From Lachnospiraceae bacterium (GTDB taxonomy: Bacteria > Bacillota > Clostridia > Lachnospirales > Lachnospiraceae), in assembly GCA_015057405.1 (NCBI GenBank), contig SVEK01000001.1, positions 1 through 64,000 of the forward strand: a stretch of 64,000 nucleotides of DNA. Reading direction: 5' to 3'. The translations under genes were made by a program, and so were the position numbers. The notes beneath the pieces were generated by a model. That model saw only the letters and a list, made by a program, of their open reading frames with translations, was not told the DNA's origin and searched no databases. Shown here piece after piece: positions 1 through 8,189 of this stretch (positions within the stretch are counted from its first letter, which is position 1; every line of letters begins with the position of its first letter).

Positions 1-285
1 TAATGTAAGGTCATATCTTAGTCCCATGTCTGACAAAGCATCGTATGCCTCACTTGCAATAGCTTTATCAAGTTTATCGCCTCGTTTTAGTATCTTGAAG
101 ATCAGATTGAGATTTTCTCCGCCTTCACTTTTGTTAAGATTTTCAATATCTTCAATAACAGGCGTTATAATGTGTTCAAAACCATTTTCTTTATAAACCT
201 GTAATATTTTATTCTGTAAATAATCACGAAGTCTGACCTGATTTGGCAGATAATCATTAGTTCCTTTTACAGTTGTTACTTTCAT
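1..285 (-). CDS. hisS: Histidyl-tRNA synthetase, N-terminal part (cut by window edge)
   Basis: The frame is open from an ATG at 285 to the window edge, giving the first 95 residues. They begin MKVTTVKGTNDYLPNQ, continue through a segment rich in class II synthetase residues (YKENGFEHIITPVIED, then FKILKRGDKLD), and end in RYDLTL, the class II motif 2 region of histidyl-tRNA synthetases. The product would charge tRNA-His in the cytoplasm. A paralogue such as HisZ is possible, but RYDLT and the RGD-like segment favour HisS. A Shine-Dalgarno sequence (AAAGGTG) precedes the ATG at a suitable distance. The rest of the gene is outside the window. Confidence 0.85.
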   Translation of the reverse strand, partial: MKVTTVKGTNDYLPNQVRLRDYLQNKILQVYKENGFEHIITPVIEDIENLNKSEGGENLNLIFKILKRGDKLDKAIASEAYDALSDMGLRYDLTL

Positions 286-335
286 AATAATAATTCACCT
301 TTCATATTACATATTCTGTAAACTAAATAAAAACA

Positions 336-365
336 ATTATAACATAACATATAGTGAAATATCAA
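336..365 (-). promoter_or_regulatory. Predicted sigma-A promoter for hisS
   Basis: On the minus strand a -35 TTGATA and a -10 TATAAT are separated by 18 nt. The -35 overlaps the stop codon of degV. Transcription would start about 55 nt before the hisS ATG. Read by eye only. Confidence 0.5.
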
Positions 366-1240
366 TAACCTCTGTCTTTGCCCATATAAAACAGACAAAT
401 TGCCCCCGGTCCCACATGTGTTCCGGAACATCTGTCATAAACCCGGTTAATAATAGTTGCATCCGGAGTTATTATTTTGATTTCATTTTCAAGATGTAAA
501 GCATCTTCTTTACAATCACAATGTGCGATACCAACAATAGGATTATTGGCAAAATCACAATACTGTCTATAATCATCAATTAATGCTGACAATGATTTTT
601 TTCTTCCGCGAACCGTTTTATACAATTCAATTTTCCCTAAATCCGTAGCATATAAAATAGGTTTTATACCAAGAACATTTCCCACAAGAGAAGCCGATGC
701 TGATATACGACCGCCTTTACGCAAATATTTAAGATTATCAACCGTGAAAATGTGCCTCATTTTAAGTTTATTATTATCAATCCATTCAGCTGTTTCTGAT
801 AAAGACATACCTTTGTCTCTTAACTTTGATGCTTCTATAGCCATAAAACCTTCTCCAAGTGATGCAGCTAAAGAATCAACAATGACACACTTATTATCGG
901 GATATTTGTCTTCCAACTCTTCTTTTGCTATAAGCGCTGACTGGTATGTCCCTGTCAATCCGGAAGACATAGCAACAAACAATACATCCCTTCCCTGCTC
1001 TAATGACTGTTCAAATACTTCCATAAGAGTTCCCGGCGACAGCAAACTTGTAGTAACATCTGCATCCTCACGTAGTTTGTCGTAAAAGAATTTACCATCC
1101 TTCTCGTCATCTCTTCCCGGCTCATAACACATGTACGAAACCCCATCCATGTTACATACATATGATACAATTTTTATATTATATTGCACTGCCAAATCTT
1201 CTGTTAAATTACTAGCTGAATCAGTAATTATATCAAACAT
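362..1240 (-). CDS. degV: DegV family fatty-acid-binding protein
   Basis: A 292-aa protein of normal DegV length. It opens with FDIITDSASNLTEDL, the conserved T-D-S-x-(S/A)-(D/N)-L signature, and has the second signature SSGLTGTYQSA near residue 93 and the lysine-rich KYLRKGGRIS segment near 170. Family members bind a fatty-acid chain in a pocket between two domains; Staphylococcus FakB members hand the acid to the FakA kinase. No fakA is in the window, so the exact role here is open. The ATG is preceded by AAGGAGGG. It is transcribed in the same direction as hisS but has its own promoter candidate. Confidence 0.88.
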   Translation of the reverse strand: MFDIITDSASNLTEDLAVQYNIKIVSYVCNMDGVSYMCYEPGRDDEKDGKFFYDKLREDADVTTSLLSPGTLMEVFEQSLEQGRDVLFVAMSSGLTGTYQSALIAKEELEDKYPDNKCVIVDSLAASLGEGFMAIEASKLRDKGMSLSETAEWIDNNKLKMRHIFTVDNLKYLRKGGRISASASLVGNVLGIKPILYATDLGKIELYKTVRGRKKSLSALIDDYRQYCDFANNPIVGIAHCDCKEDALHLENEIKIITPDATIINRVYDRCSGTHVGPGAICLFYMGKDRGY

Positions 1241-1277
1241 GTAGTATCCCTCCTTACATCATCCGGTTTTTATTACT

Positions 1278-1306
1278 AAATTACACCTTGGTATGTTTTG
1301 TGTCAA
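1278..1306 (-). promoter_or_regulatory. Predicted sigma-A promoter for degV
   Basis: A perfect -35 TTGACA and a weaker -10 TAATTT lie 17 nt apart on the minus strand. The -35 sits inside a small inverted repeat, ACCTTG and CAAGGT with a 13-nt gap (1284-1308), which could be an operator. Read by eye. Confidence 0.5.
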
Positions 1307-1386
1307 GGTAATGTCTTCAAGCTATGAATGAAATTTACCTTCTTCAAATATAGTTTATATATAAGCCAAATATATACTCAAAATAA

Positions 1387-1415
1387 TTGGCAAATACTCA
1401 GCACAATGTTATAAT
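1387..1415 (+). promoter_or_regulatory. Predicted sigma-A promoter for the UbiA/glycosyltransferase pair
   Basis: A -35 TTGGCA and a consensus -10 TATAAT are exactly 17 nt apart. The start point would be near 1422, about 40 nt before the first gene. It lies back to back with the degV promoter. Confidence 0.65.
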
Positions 1416-1462
1416 TATTTAGGAAACGTCATCTTGAGTACTATATAATAAGGATGGTGCAT

Positions 1463-2326
1463 ATGAAAAAATACATAAGTTTACTAAGAGTTAAACACTA
1501 TGTTAAAAATCTGTTAATACTTACACCGTTATTCTTTGGCGAGGGTATTTTTGATATGAAAACACTCACCAATGTTGTGTATGCTTTAATTATTGCCTGT
1601 CTTGTTTCGTCAACAATTTACATATTAAATGATATAAATGACATTGAAAAAGACCGCAAACACCCTGTTAAATGTAACAGACCTCTTGCAAGCGGTATAA
1701 TAAGCATACGAATGGCAATAACAATACTAATCGTATTGTATATTGCAATAATTCTTTTAAGTACTTTGGCTTTGTTCAAAAACATTTTTTCATATGATGC
1801 CTTACTTTGGCTTATTGCATACATAATAATCAATCTTCTTTACAGTCGCGGACTTAAAAATGTTCCTGTAATGGACGTTGTTATCCTCGCATCAGGATTT
1901 GTCATACGACTGTATTATGGTTCATGTGTTGCCAATGTTGCTGTTTCTTCATGGCTATATCTGACTGTTCTTGGCGGAGCATTTTACCTTGGAATGGGGA
2001 AACGTCGAAACGAACTGCAAAAACAATCTGTTGGCGACACACGAGAGGTATTAAGAAAATACAGCTATGCATTTCTCGATAAAAATATGCACATGTGTGC
2101 CGTATTTACTGAAGTATGCTATGCACTATGGGCTGTACAAAATCAACACAAAACACTAATGTGGACAGTTCCTATTGTAATGATTATTTTTATGAAGTAC
2201 AGCCTTGATATTGAATCAACAGAATCAGACGGTAATCCGATAGATGTTGTACTTGAAGACAAAACACTTTTATTACTGTTAGTTTTATATGCATTGGTTG
2301 TGTTCCTAAGCATATATGTACTATAG
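1463..2326 (+). CDS. UbiA-family polyprenyl-phosphate transferase (DPPR synthase-like)
   Basis: An integral membrane protein of 287 aa with about seven to eight hydrophobic segments. Its first cytoplasmic loop carries the Asp-rich UbiA motif NDINDIEKDRKHP followed by KCNRPLASG, the pattern of the decaprenyl-phosphate phosphoribosyltransferase branch (Rv3806c-like) rather than quinone or heme prenyltransferases. That branch joins phosphoribosyl pyrophosphate to a polyprenyl phosphate. I infer a similar lipid-linked sugar product here; the substrate is unproven. An in-frame ATG at 1454 exists, but it lies within the Shine-Dalgarno sequence AAGGATGGTG, which fits the ATG at 1463 far better. The next gene follows after 28 nt. 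Confidence 0.75.
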   Translation: MKKYISLLRVKHYVKNLLILTPLFFGEGIFDMKTLTNVVYALIIACLVSSTIYILNDINDIEKDRKHPVKCNRPLASGIISIRMAITILIVLYIAIILLSTLALFKNIFSYDALLWLIAYIIINLLYSRGLKNVPVMDVVILASGFVIRLYYGSCVANVAVSSWLYLTVLGGAFYLGMGKRRNELQKQSVGDTREVLRKYSYAFLDKNMHMCAVFTEVCYALWAVQNQHKTLMWTVPIVMIIFMKYSLDIESTESDGNPIDVVLEDKTLLLLLVLYALVVFLSIYVL

Positions 2327-2354
2327 ATAAATAAAAAAAGGAGGACGTATCAGA

Positions 2355-4067
2355 ATGAATGGTACATCACACAATAAAACTATAGGAGATATATCATTAC
2401 TCTCCTTATTCACTTTATTTTTTACAATAATAATAGTTCAAACATTACACTTTGTAAATGTTGGCGTTAATTTTCTAATATTACCTGCAGCTATTATTAT
2501 ATCCGTATTACTTTGGATTAAACTCACTAATTATACCGACAACAAAAAAATCATTAGTATAATAGCATTATTTTTGTTATTATTTGTCGGGTTAACACTA
2601 ATTGCCGGCAATTTCTTATCAAATGATTATGATGGAAACTCATATCACAAAATGGCGGTAGGATTTCTAAAAAACGGATGGAATCCGTTATACGAATCCG
2701 CCAACACATTTTCTCCAAGATATTTTTCTAACGAAACAGTTACATCTATGGATATATGGATTGACCATTACGGTAAAGCATCCTGGTTTTTTGCTTCTGC
2801 CGTCTATGCATTTACAGATAACATAGAGTGCGGCAAAGTATATAACCTGCTTTCTATTATCACTCTTTTTGGAATTTTGTATAATTATCTTTCCGAAAAA
2901 TTTCCGTCAAAGAAATATACAAACATCATCATTTCTGTATTAACTGCCGCTAATCCTATTACAATACCGCAGATTCTCCAATACTATGTTGACGGTTTTA
3001 TGTGTTCGATGCTTTTTATTTTGATTATCGGTCTTACTATACTTATTGACAATGAAATTAACAACAATAAAATCAAAGCGTGGTCTATAATATTTCCGGC
3101 AATGATAGTACTTGGAAACATCAAATTTACCGGTTTAGCTTATGGCGGAATATTCTGCATTATATATTTTATATATTCAATTATTAAAAACCGAAAAACA
3201 GAAAGCAAAACCGTAATTTTCAAACGTTTTGCAACATTCAGTTTTACTGCGGTAGTTACAACAGTTTGGGCCGGTGCTTCAACGTATATTCAGAATATAA
3301 TTGAACACGGCAATGCACTTTATCCACTTGCCGGGCCTGATAAAGTTGACATAATAACTGACAATGCGCCTATGGGATTTGCAGGTAAATCTTCAATCTT
3401 CAAATTATTCTATTCGCTCTTTAGTCAATCCCAAAATCTAAACCGACGGGAAGAATGCCCTCTTCCAACATTGAAATTTCCATTTTCAATATACCCTGAA
3501 GAATACAACGAATGTTACCGTGGTGATCTTCGAATCGGTGGTTTTGGAGTATTCTTTGGCGGCTTGATAATAATAGCCTTAATAATTCTTATCACATGGC
3601 TTATCATTTCTATTATAAAGAAAAACTTTAAATCACCACAAATATACATAACCGTTAACATGTTAACAATAATTGCATTATCATTGATTATTTCTGACAG
3701 CTGGTGGGCAAGATATTCACCTTACATATACCTTCTTGTTATATTTGCAATTGTGCCGCTACTATACTATACCGAACAAAAATGGCTTAAAATATGTTCA
3801 GCAATAGTTATTCTTTTGCTCCTTAAAAATAATAGTATATTTGCCGAACCACTTAACAACGCAATGAAAGCCTCCTATCAGGAAAAAATGGCCTTCCAAA
3901 GTCTAAGCGGTACAACTATTGATGTAATTAACGAAATCGATTTCCCGGGAATATTCTTTAATCTTGAAGACAACGATATTACATATAACATAATTTTTGA
4001 TGAAAATATGGAAGGTGAAGAAGCAATATACTATAATTATATGAAATATAATAAGATAAGCGAATAA
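2355..4067 (+). CDS. Polytopic membrane protein, GT-C-like glycosyltransferase
   Basis: A 570-aa protein with roughly ten to twelve transmembrane segments and a short hydrophilic C-terminus. The first large loop after the second or third helix contains NFLSNDYDGNSYHK: acidic residues followed by aromatic and His residues, where GT-C enzymes such as ArnT and PMT keep their catalytic Asp. GT-C enzymes use a polyprenyl-phosphate sugar on the outer face of the membrane, so its neighbour could make its donor. This pairing is inference. AGGAGG lies 9-10 nt before the ATG. No named family is recognised with certainty; an O-antigen-ligase-like role is an alternative. Confidence 0.6.
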   Translation: MNGTSHNKTIGDISLLSLFTLFFTIIIVQTLHFVNVGVNFLILPAAIIISVLLWIKLTNYTDNKKIISIIALFLLLFVGLTLIAGNFLSNDYDGNSYHKMAVGFLKNGWNPLYESANTFSPRYFSNETVTSMDIWIDHYGKASWFFASAVYAFTDNIECGKVYNLLSIITLFGILYNYLSEKFPSKKYTNIIISVLTAANPITIPQILQYYVDGFMCSMLFILIIGLTILIDNEINNNKIKAWSIIFPAMIVLGNIKFTGLAYGGIFCIIYFIYSIIKNRKTESKTVIFKRFATFSFTAVVTTVWAGASTYIQNIIEHGNALYPLAGPDKVDIITDNAPMGFAGKSSIFKLFYSLFSQSQNLNRREECPLPTLKFPFSIYPEEYNECYRGDLRIGGFGVFFGGLIIIALIILITWLIISIIKKNFKSPQIYITVNMLTIIALSLIISDSWWARYSPYIYLLVIFAIVPLLYYTEQKWLKICSAIVILLLLKNNSIFAEPLNNAMKASYQEKMAFQSLSGTTIDVINEIDFPGIFFNLEDNDITYNIIFDENMEGEEAIYYNYMKYNKISE

Positions 4068-4166
4068 GTAAAACACGCCACACTAAAGTGCTAATACAGA
4101 TAGCAAATGTTAGCCTTACCCACAGCGCACTCCTTAGCGGAGCATTTTAACTTTATAAGAAAGCTA

Positions 4167-4202
4167 ATAAGGCACCATTACACATAAGTAATGATGCCTT
4201 AT
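4167..4202. terminator. Bidirectional hairpin between convergent units
   Basis: An inverted repeat with 15-bp arms (ATAAGGCACCATTAC and its partner, one G-T wobble in the minus-strand RNA) and a 6-nt loop sits between the plus-strand glycosyltransferase and minus-strand tsf. Both genes read towards it. The tails are U-rich but have no long run on either side. It most likely terminates rpsB-tsf and perhaps the opposing unit. Confidence 0.6.
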
Positions 4203-4235
4203 AATTTAATTCAAATTCGATTTAAGAAATAATTC

Positions 4236-5171
4236 TTAGTTACCCATCTGAGCAGCAACCTCAGCAGCGAAGTCTTCATTCTTCTTTTCAAGACCTTCAC
4301 CAGTCTCGAATCTGATGAATTCTGTTACAACTAAATCACAGCCTTCTGCCTTTGCAACTGATTCTACATACTTAGCAACTGTTTCTTTATTCTCAGCTTT
4401 AACATATTCCTGCTCAAGAAGACATACTTCCTTAAGTTCTTTATTAAGCTGACCTGCAACGATTTTCTCAAGAATATTCTCAGGCTTGTTAGCATTCTTA
4501 GGATCATTCTTAGCATTTGCAATAAGAACTTCCATCTCCTGCTTCTTGTAATCTTCAGAAACTTCATCAGTTGAAACATACTTTGGTGACATAGCTGCAA
4601 CCTGCATTGCAACGTTCTTAAGACATTCTTTAACACCGTCGCTATTGCTGTCTGTTCTAGCCTTTACAAGTACACCAATCTTTCCGCCTGCATGAATATA
4701 AGAAACAATAATTCCGTCCTCAGCAGTAACCTTGAGGAATCTACGGATATTCATGTTCTCACCAATCTTAGCAATCATAGCTGCAAGCTTCTCACTTACT
4801 GTCATGCCAGCTTCTGCTTTCCATTCCTCAGTAAGAAGTGTCTCAACATCTGTAGCAGATGTTGTAGCTGCCTGAGCTGCAACTTCTTCAACAAATGTAC
4901 GGAATACATCATTCTTAGCAACGAAGTCTGTCTCACTGTTAACTTCAACAATTGAAGCAACCTTATTATCAGCGCTAATATTAACTGCAACCATTCCTTC
5001 TGCTGCAATTCTTCCGGCTTTCTTAGCTGCCTTAGCAAGACCATTCTTTCTAAGGTACTCAATAGCCTTATCCATATCACCATCAGTCTCTGTAAGTGCC
5101 TTCTTACAATCCATCATACCGGCACCAGACATCTCTCTTAACTCTTTTACCATTGCTGCTGTAATAGCCAT
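4236..5171 (-). CDS. tsf: Translation elongation factor Ts
   Basis: A 311-aa protein that begins MAITAAMVKELREMSGAG and continues MMDCKKALTETDGD, the unmistakable EF-Ts UBA-like N-terminal domain with the TDFVAKN motif near residue 80. It recycles EF-Tu by exchanging GDP for GTP. A GTG four codons upstream is in frame, but AAAGGAG is spaced correctly for the ATG at 5171. It lies 72 nt downstream of rpsB, the usual pairing. Its length is close to the 290-310 aa of the family. Confidence 0.97.
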   Translation of the reverse strand: MAITAAMVKELREMSGAGMMDCKKALTETDGDMDKAIEYLRKNGLAKAAKKAGRIAAEGMVAVNISADNKVASIVEVNSETDFVAKNDVFRTFVEEVAAQAATTSATDVETLLTEEWKAEAGMTVSEKLAAMIAKIGENMNIRRFLKVTAEDGIIVSYIHAGGKIGVLVKARTDSNSDGVKECLKNVAMQVAAMSPKYVSTDEVSEDYKKQEMEVLIANAKNDPKNANKPENILEKIVAGQLNKELKEVCLLEQEYVKAENKETVAKYVESVAKAEGCDLVVTEFIRFETGEGLEKKNEDFAAEVAAQMGN

Positions 5172-5243
5172 TGTTATATTCACTCCTTTATTATATCCAA
5201 TTCAAATTAATGAGTAAGTTATATGTTATAATATCAAACAAAA

Positions 5244-5981
5244 TTATGCTTCTTCTGTAGCTTCAACTTCTTCTACAGGAGCTTCTTCTGTCATAGACAT
5301 ACCTTCATTTGCCTCGATAACAGCATCTGCCATCTTAGAAACAATAAGTTTAACGGCACGAATAGCATCGTCATTACCAGGAATAACATAATCAAGTTCC
5401 TCAGGATCACAGTTAGTATCAGCGATACCGATAAGAGGAATTCCAAGGATGTGAGCTTCCTGTACACAAATCTTCTCTTTCTTAGGATCTACAACGAAGA
5501 TAGCATCAGGTATCTCTTTCATAGTCTTAATTCCGCCAAGATTCTTCTCAAGCTTATCCCACTCTTTACGAATCTCAATTACTTCTTTCTTAGGAAGAAC
5601 ATCAAATGTACCATCTTCTGCCATTTTCTCAATTGCTTTAAGTCTGCTGATTCTTGTCTGAATTGTCTTGAAGTTTGTAAGCATACCTCCAAGCCATCTC
5701 TCGTTAACATAGTACATACCGCAACGCTCTGCCTCTGTCTTAACTGAATCCTGAGCCTGCTTCTTAGTACCAACAAAAAGAATCTTTCCGCCTTCTGCTA
5801 CAATGTTCTTAACAGCATTGTAAGCTTCATCAACTTTTCCAACTGACTTCTGAAGATCGATGATATATATACCATTACGCTCAGTATATATATACTCTGC
5901 CATTTTAGGGTTCCATCTTCTTGTCTGATGTCCAAAATGAACACCTGCCTCCAACAACTGCTTCATTGAAATTACACTCAT
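5244..5981 (-). CDS. rpsB: 30S ribosomal protein S2
   Basis: A 245-aa protein starting [20 protein letters not shown], the S2 N-terminal signature, with the second signature [19 protein letters not shown] near residue 155 and an acidic tail rich in Glu. S2 binds the 30S body late in assembly and contacts S1 where present. A GGAGGT is spaced 7 nt before the chosen ATG; an upstream in-frame ATG at 5996 overlaps that ribosome-binding site and is rejected. In Bacillus subtilis rpsB-tsf directly follows the fla/che operon; here a sugar-transport block intervenes. Confidence 0.97.
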   Translation of the reverse strand: MSVISMKQLLEAGVHFGHQTRRWNPKMAEYIYTERNGIYIIDLQKSVGKVDEAYNAVKNIVAEGGKILFVGTKKQAQDSVKTEAERCGMYYVNERWLGGMLTNFKTIQTRISRLKAIEKMAEDGTFDVLPKKEVIEIRKEWDKLEKNLGGIKTMKEIPDAIFVVDPKKEKICVQEAHILGIPLIGIADTNCDPEELDYVIPGNDDAIRAVKLIVSKMADAVIEANEGMSMTEEAPVEEVEATEEA

Positions 5982-6123
5982 TTTCTTTACCTCCATTTGG
6001 TTAATAATCTTCCATGTGTATCACTTTATGCGATTATTTCATACAATAGCAATGCAATAATTGCATCAATACGAAACACCAATCACACAATCAACACATG
6101 TGCTTTGTTACAAACACCAAAAA

Positions 6124-6152
6124 ATAATAACACAATCAATATAAAATATCAA
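6124..6152 (-). promoter_or_regulatory. Predicted sigma-A promoter for rpsB-tsf
   Basis: On the minus strand -35 TTGATA and -10 TATTAT are 17 nt apart. Transcription would start near 6117, leaving a leader of about 135 nt before rpsB. S2 leaders are autoregulatory in some bacteria; I see no clear known structure in this one. Confidence 0.55.
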
Positions 6153-6208
6153 GTATTATTTTCTAGTTTTTGTAGTTTTACTTGTTATTTTTTTTTGCTA
6201 AGTAGTTC

Positions 6209-6595
6209 TTATTCAGAACCAGCATCATTTTCATCAAAACTTTCATCAGATGATTCTACGATAGTCCGGTCATCTGTCTCCAAAGCTGTTTCTTCATTAA
6301 TGATGTCTTCAGAAGAATCTGCCGGTATATCTGCTTTCCCTCCAATATACTTTCCTTGGTAAAGTGCAATAATAGCATCTATTCCAAAATATAATGACAA
6401 TCCTAAAAACACAATCGATACAATAATCAAAGTTGTTAGAGGAAGTCCATTTCCTTTTCGATAACCATCTATCAATTCATAATCGGTATAAATAATATAA
6501 CCTGCAATCAGCACACGAAAAATCAACATCGTTTGTGTAACGCTATATTTTTTTGATTGTTTCAAACTTTCTTTATATTTTTTGTTAATAAACAT
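6209..6595 (-). CDS. Small membrane protein with acidic C-terminal tail, unknown function
   Basis: A 128-aa protein that I do not recognise. A basic, Lys-rich N-terminus (residues 1-20) is followed by two hydrophobic segments at about 22-38 and 54-78, then a tail from about 90 that is very rich in Asp, Glu and Ser and ends DENDAGSE. GGAGGG precedes the ATG and a promoter-like sequence lies 75 nt further up. It stands alone between rpsB and the sugar transporter and may be its own unit. The coding potential is supported by the ribosome-binding site and the membrane topology only. Confidence 0.65.
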   Translation of the reverse strand: MFINKKYKESLKQSKKYSVTQTMLIFRVLIAGYIIYTDYELIDGYRKGNGLPLTTLIIVSIVFLGLSLYFGIDAIIALYQGKYIGGKADIPADSSEDIINEETALETDDRTIVESSDESFDENDAGSE

Positions 6596-6669
6596 ATACC
6601 CTCCAATCCTGTTTTACATATCAAAACACTTTTAATATCTTTTTTTATACACAACAATAATATTACAAT

Positions 6670-6698
6670 AATATATTTTACATGTAAAGCAAATTCAA
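6670..6698 (-). promoter_or_regulatory. Predicted promoter with palindromic spacer for the 6209-6595 gene
   Basis: On the minus strand -35 TTGAAT and -10 TATATT are 17 nt apart. The spacer contains the perfect 12-bp palindrome TTTACATGTAAA (6677-6688), a natural position for a repressor site. Confidence 0.45.
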
Positions 6699-6792
6699 TC
6701 AACCACATAACACAAAACATTTGGTTCAATTGCTATGTGAGACATATTATCCACTATAATGTCAGGTAATTACTTCAATAACAAATGACACC

Positions 6793-6814
6793 CCACCTGA
6801 CATACCACCTGACA
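6793..6814. repeat. Two tandem copies of CCACCTGACA
   Basis: Two identical 10-base units with a 12-bp period. A third, inverted partial copy (TGTCAGGT) lies about 30 bp to the left. The function is unknown; possibly a regulator binding site. Confidence 0.6.
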
Positions 6815-6848
6815 CACAATCTTAAAACAGATTCATGAAAACATATAA

Positions 6849-6901
6849 AACCGTTGAAGCCATATAATCATTTTGTCAAATCATATACAACTCCAACGGT
6901 T
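6849..6901 (-). terminator. Terminator of the sugar ABC transporter operon
   Basis: An 18-bp imperfect stem (18-base arms with several G-U pairs; outer arms AACCGTTG and CAACGGTT) with a 17-nt loop lies 37 nt past the permease stop. In the minus-strand transcript it is followed by UUUUAUAUGUUUU, a rho-independent layout. Confidence 0.65.
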
Positions 6902-6937
6902 AATTATAATTTTATATTGATACAGAACAATCTATAA

Positions 6938-8164
6938 TCAATCTTTCTGCTTCTTTGATACTACGTCAAAGATAACAGCTATAAGAAGTACTACACCCTT
7001 AACAACCTTCTGCCAGTTCTGATCAACACTCATAAGACTCATACCCATATTGATTACACCCATAAGTGTTGCACCAATAATAACTCCAGGAACCGTACCT
7101 ACTCCACCGTATGCAGACGCACCACCGATAAAACATGAACCGATAGCATCCATTTCGTAGTTATCACCGGCCTGTGGTGTTGCAGACATCATACGACCCA
7201 TTGTAAGAAGTCCTGCAAGACCTGCTAAGAAACCAAGGTTTGCATACGCAATAAAGTAAATCTTATTGGTATTAATACCTGAAAGTTTAGTAGCTTTTTC
7301 ATTTCCACCAACAGCGTAGAAATATCTACCAACTGTAGTTTTTGAAGTTAAATATCCATATGCAAGAATTACAATAAGTACCCAAATAAGAACTGTAGGA
7401 ATACCCTTATGACATGCAAGAAGGAAACCAAGTGCAATAATTACTACAACAATTGCTCCTGTTTTAAGAACGTCACTAACCAAAGAATTAACTGCATAAC
7501 CCTTTTTAATCTTTGACATTCTGCCCCTAAATGTAAGTGCCGCATAAATTACAGCTGCTATAACACTCACTGCAAGACAAATCACACTAAGAGTTCCTGA
7601 TGTAAACATTCCGAATGGTACTGTAACATCCGGCACATAACATTTAGCACCACCACCAAATACTATACCGAATATATCATTTGCAACCTGAACGTTCTGA
7701 CCATCAAGCACTACGTTAGAAAGACCTCTGAAAAGAAGCATTCCTGCAAGGGTAACAATGAACGGTGGGACTCTGACATAAGCAATCCAAAATGCCTGAA
7801 ATGAACCTACTAACAATCCCAGCACTAACACTAAGAGTACAACAATTAATACAGGAACAAAAGAATCATCTGCCATTATAGGATTATCTGATTTACGCAG
7901 CATCTGAAGAATAACTGCACCAACAGCGCCTACAAAACATACAACCGAACCAACGGAAAGGTCAATGTTACCACCGGTAAGAATCGCAAGCAACATACCG
8001 GTTGCAAGTACAAATACATATGCATTTTGTGCTATAAGGTTTGATACATTAATTGGTAAAAGTAATTTTCCCTGAGTAGAAACTTCAAAGAATATTACTA
8101 CAAGTATTAATGCAATCAACATTGTATATTTTCTTATAAATTCTAATACTTTTGTATTATTCAT
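6938..8164 (-). CDS. Monosaccharide ABC transporter permease (XylH/MmsB type)
   Basis: A 408-aa permease with about ten to eleven hydrophobic segments. The GGNIDLSVGSVV stretch near residue 63 and the EAA-like loop GGNEKATKLSGINTNKIYF near 290 are the BPD_transp_2 pattern of the RbsC/XylH family; the length and the insert around residue 215 match the XylH/MmsB subgroup rather than the shorter RbsC. It would form the membrane channel as a dimer with the ATPase encoded just upstream (25-nt gap). Xylose, arabinose, galactose and glucose are all possible substrates. GGAGGT precedes the ATG. Confidence 0.88.
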   Translation of the reverse strand: MNNTKVLEFIRKYTMLIALILVVIFFEVSTQGKLLLPINVSNLIAQNAYVFVLATGMLLAILTGGNIDLSVGSVVCFVGAVGAVILQMLRKSDNPIMADDSFVPVLIVVLLVLVLGLLVGSFQAFWIAYVRVPPFIVTLAGMLLFRGLSNVVLDGQNVQVANDIFGIVFGGGAKCYVPDVTVPFGMFTSGTLSVICLAVSVIAAVIYAALTFRGRMSKIKKGYAVNSLVSDVLKTGAIVVVIIALGFLLACHKGIPTVLIWVLIVILAYGYLTSKTTVGRYFYAVGGNEKATKLSGINTNKIYFIAYANLGFLAGLAGLLTMGRMMSATPQAGDNYEMDAIGSCFIGGASAYGGVGTVPGVIIGATLMGVINMGMSLMSVDQNWQKVVKGVVLLIAVIFDVVSKKQKD

Positions 8165-8189
8165 AGCTAACCTCCGGTCTAATATTATT

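Larger units (their letters stand above)
6596..6937. other. 342-bp intergenic region with a promoter, CCTGACA repeats and a terminator
   Basis: No gene is visible. From left to right it holds the promoter of the 6209-6595 gene (6670-6698), a 12-bp palindrome within that promoter, an inverted copy of CCTGACA (6761-6767 region), two direct copies of CCACCTGACA twelve bases apart (6793-6802 and 6805-6814), and the terminator hairpin of the transporter operon (6849-6901). Confidence 0.6.

Noticed and set aside
6793-6814. Tandem CCACCTGACA units as a possible CRISPR or mobile-element remnant
   Set aside because: Units are 10 bases with 2-base gaps, only two copies, and no cas or transposase genes are near.
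6781-6834. Short plus-strand frame with His-Leu-Thr repeats over the CCTGACA repeats
   Set aside because: Only 17 codons, no ribosome-binding site; it is produced by the DNA repeat.
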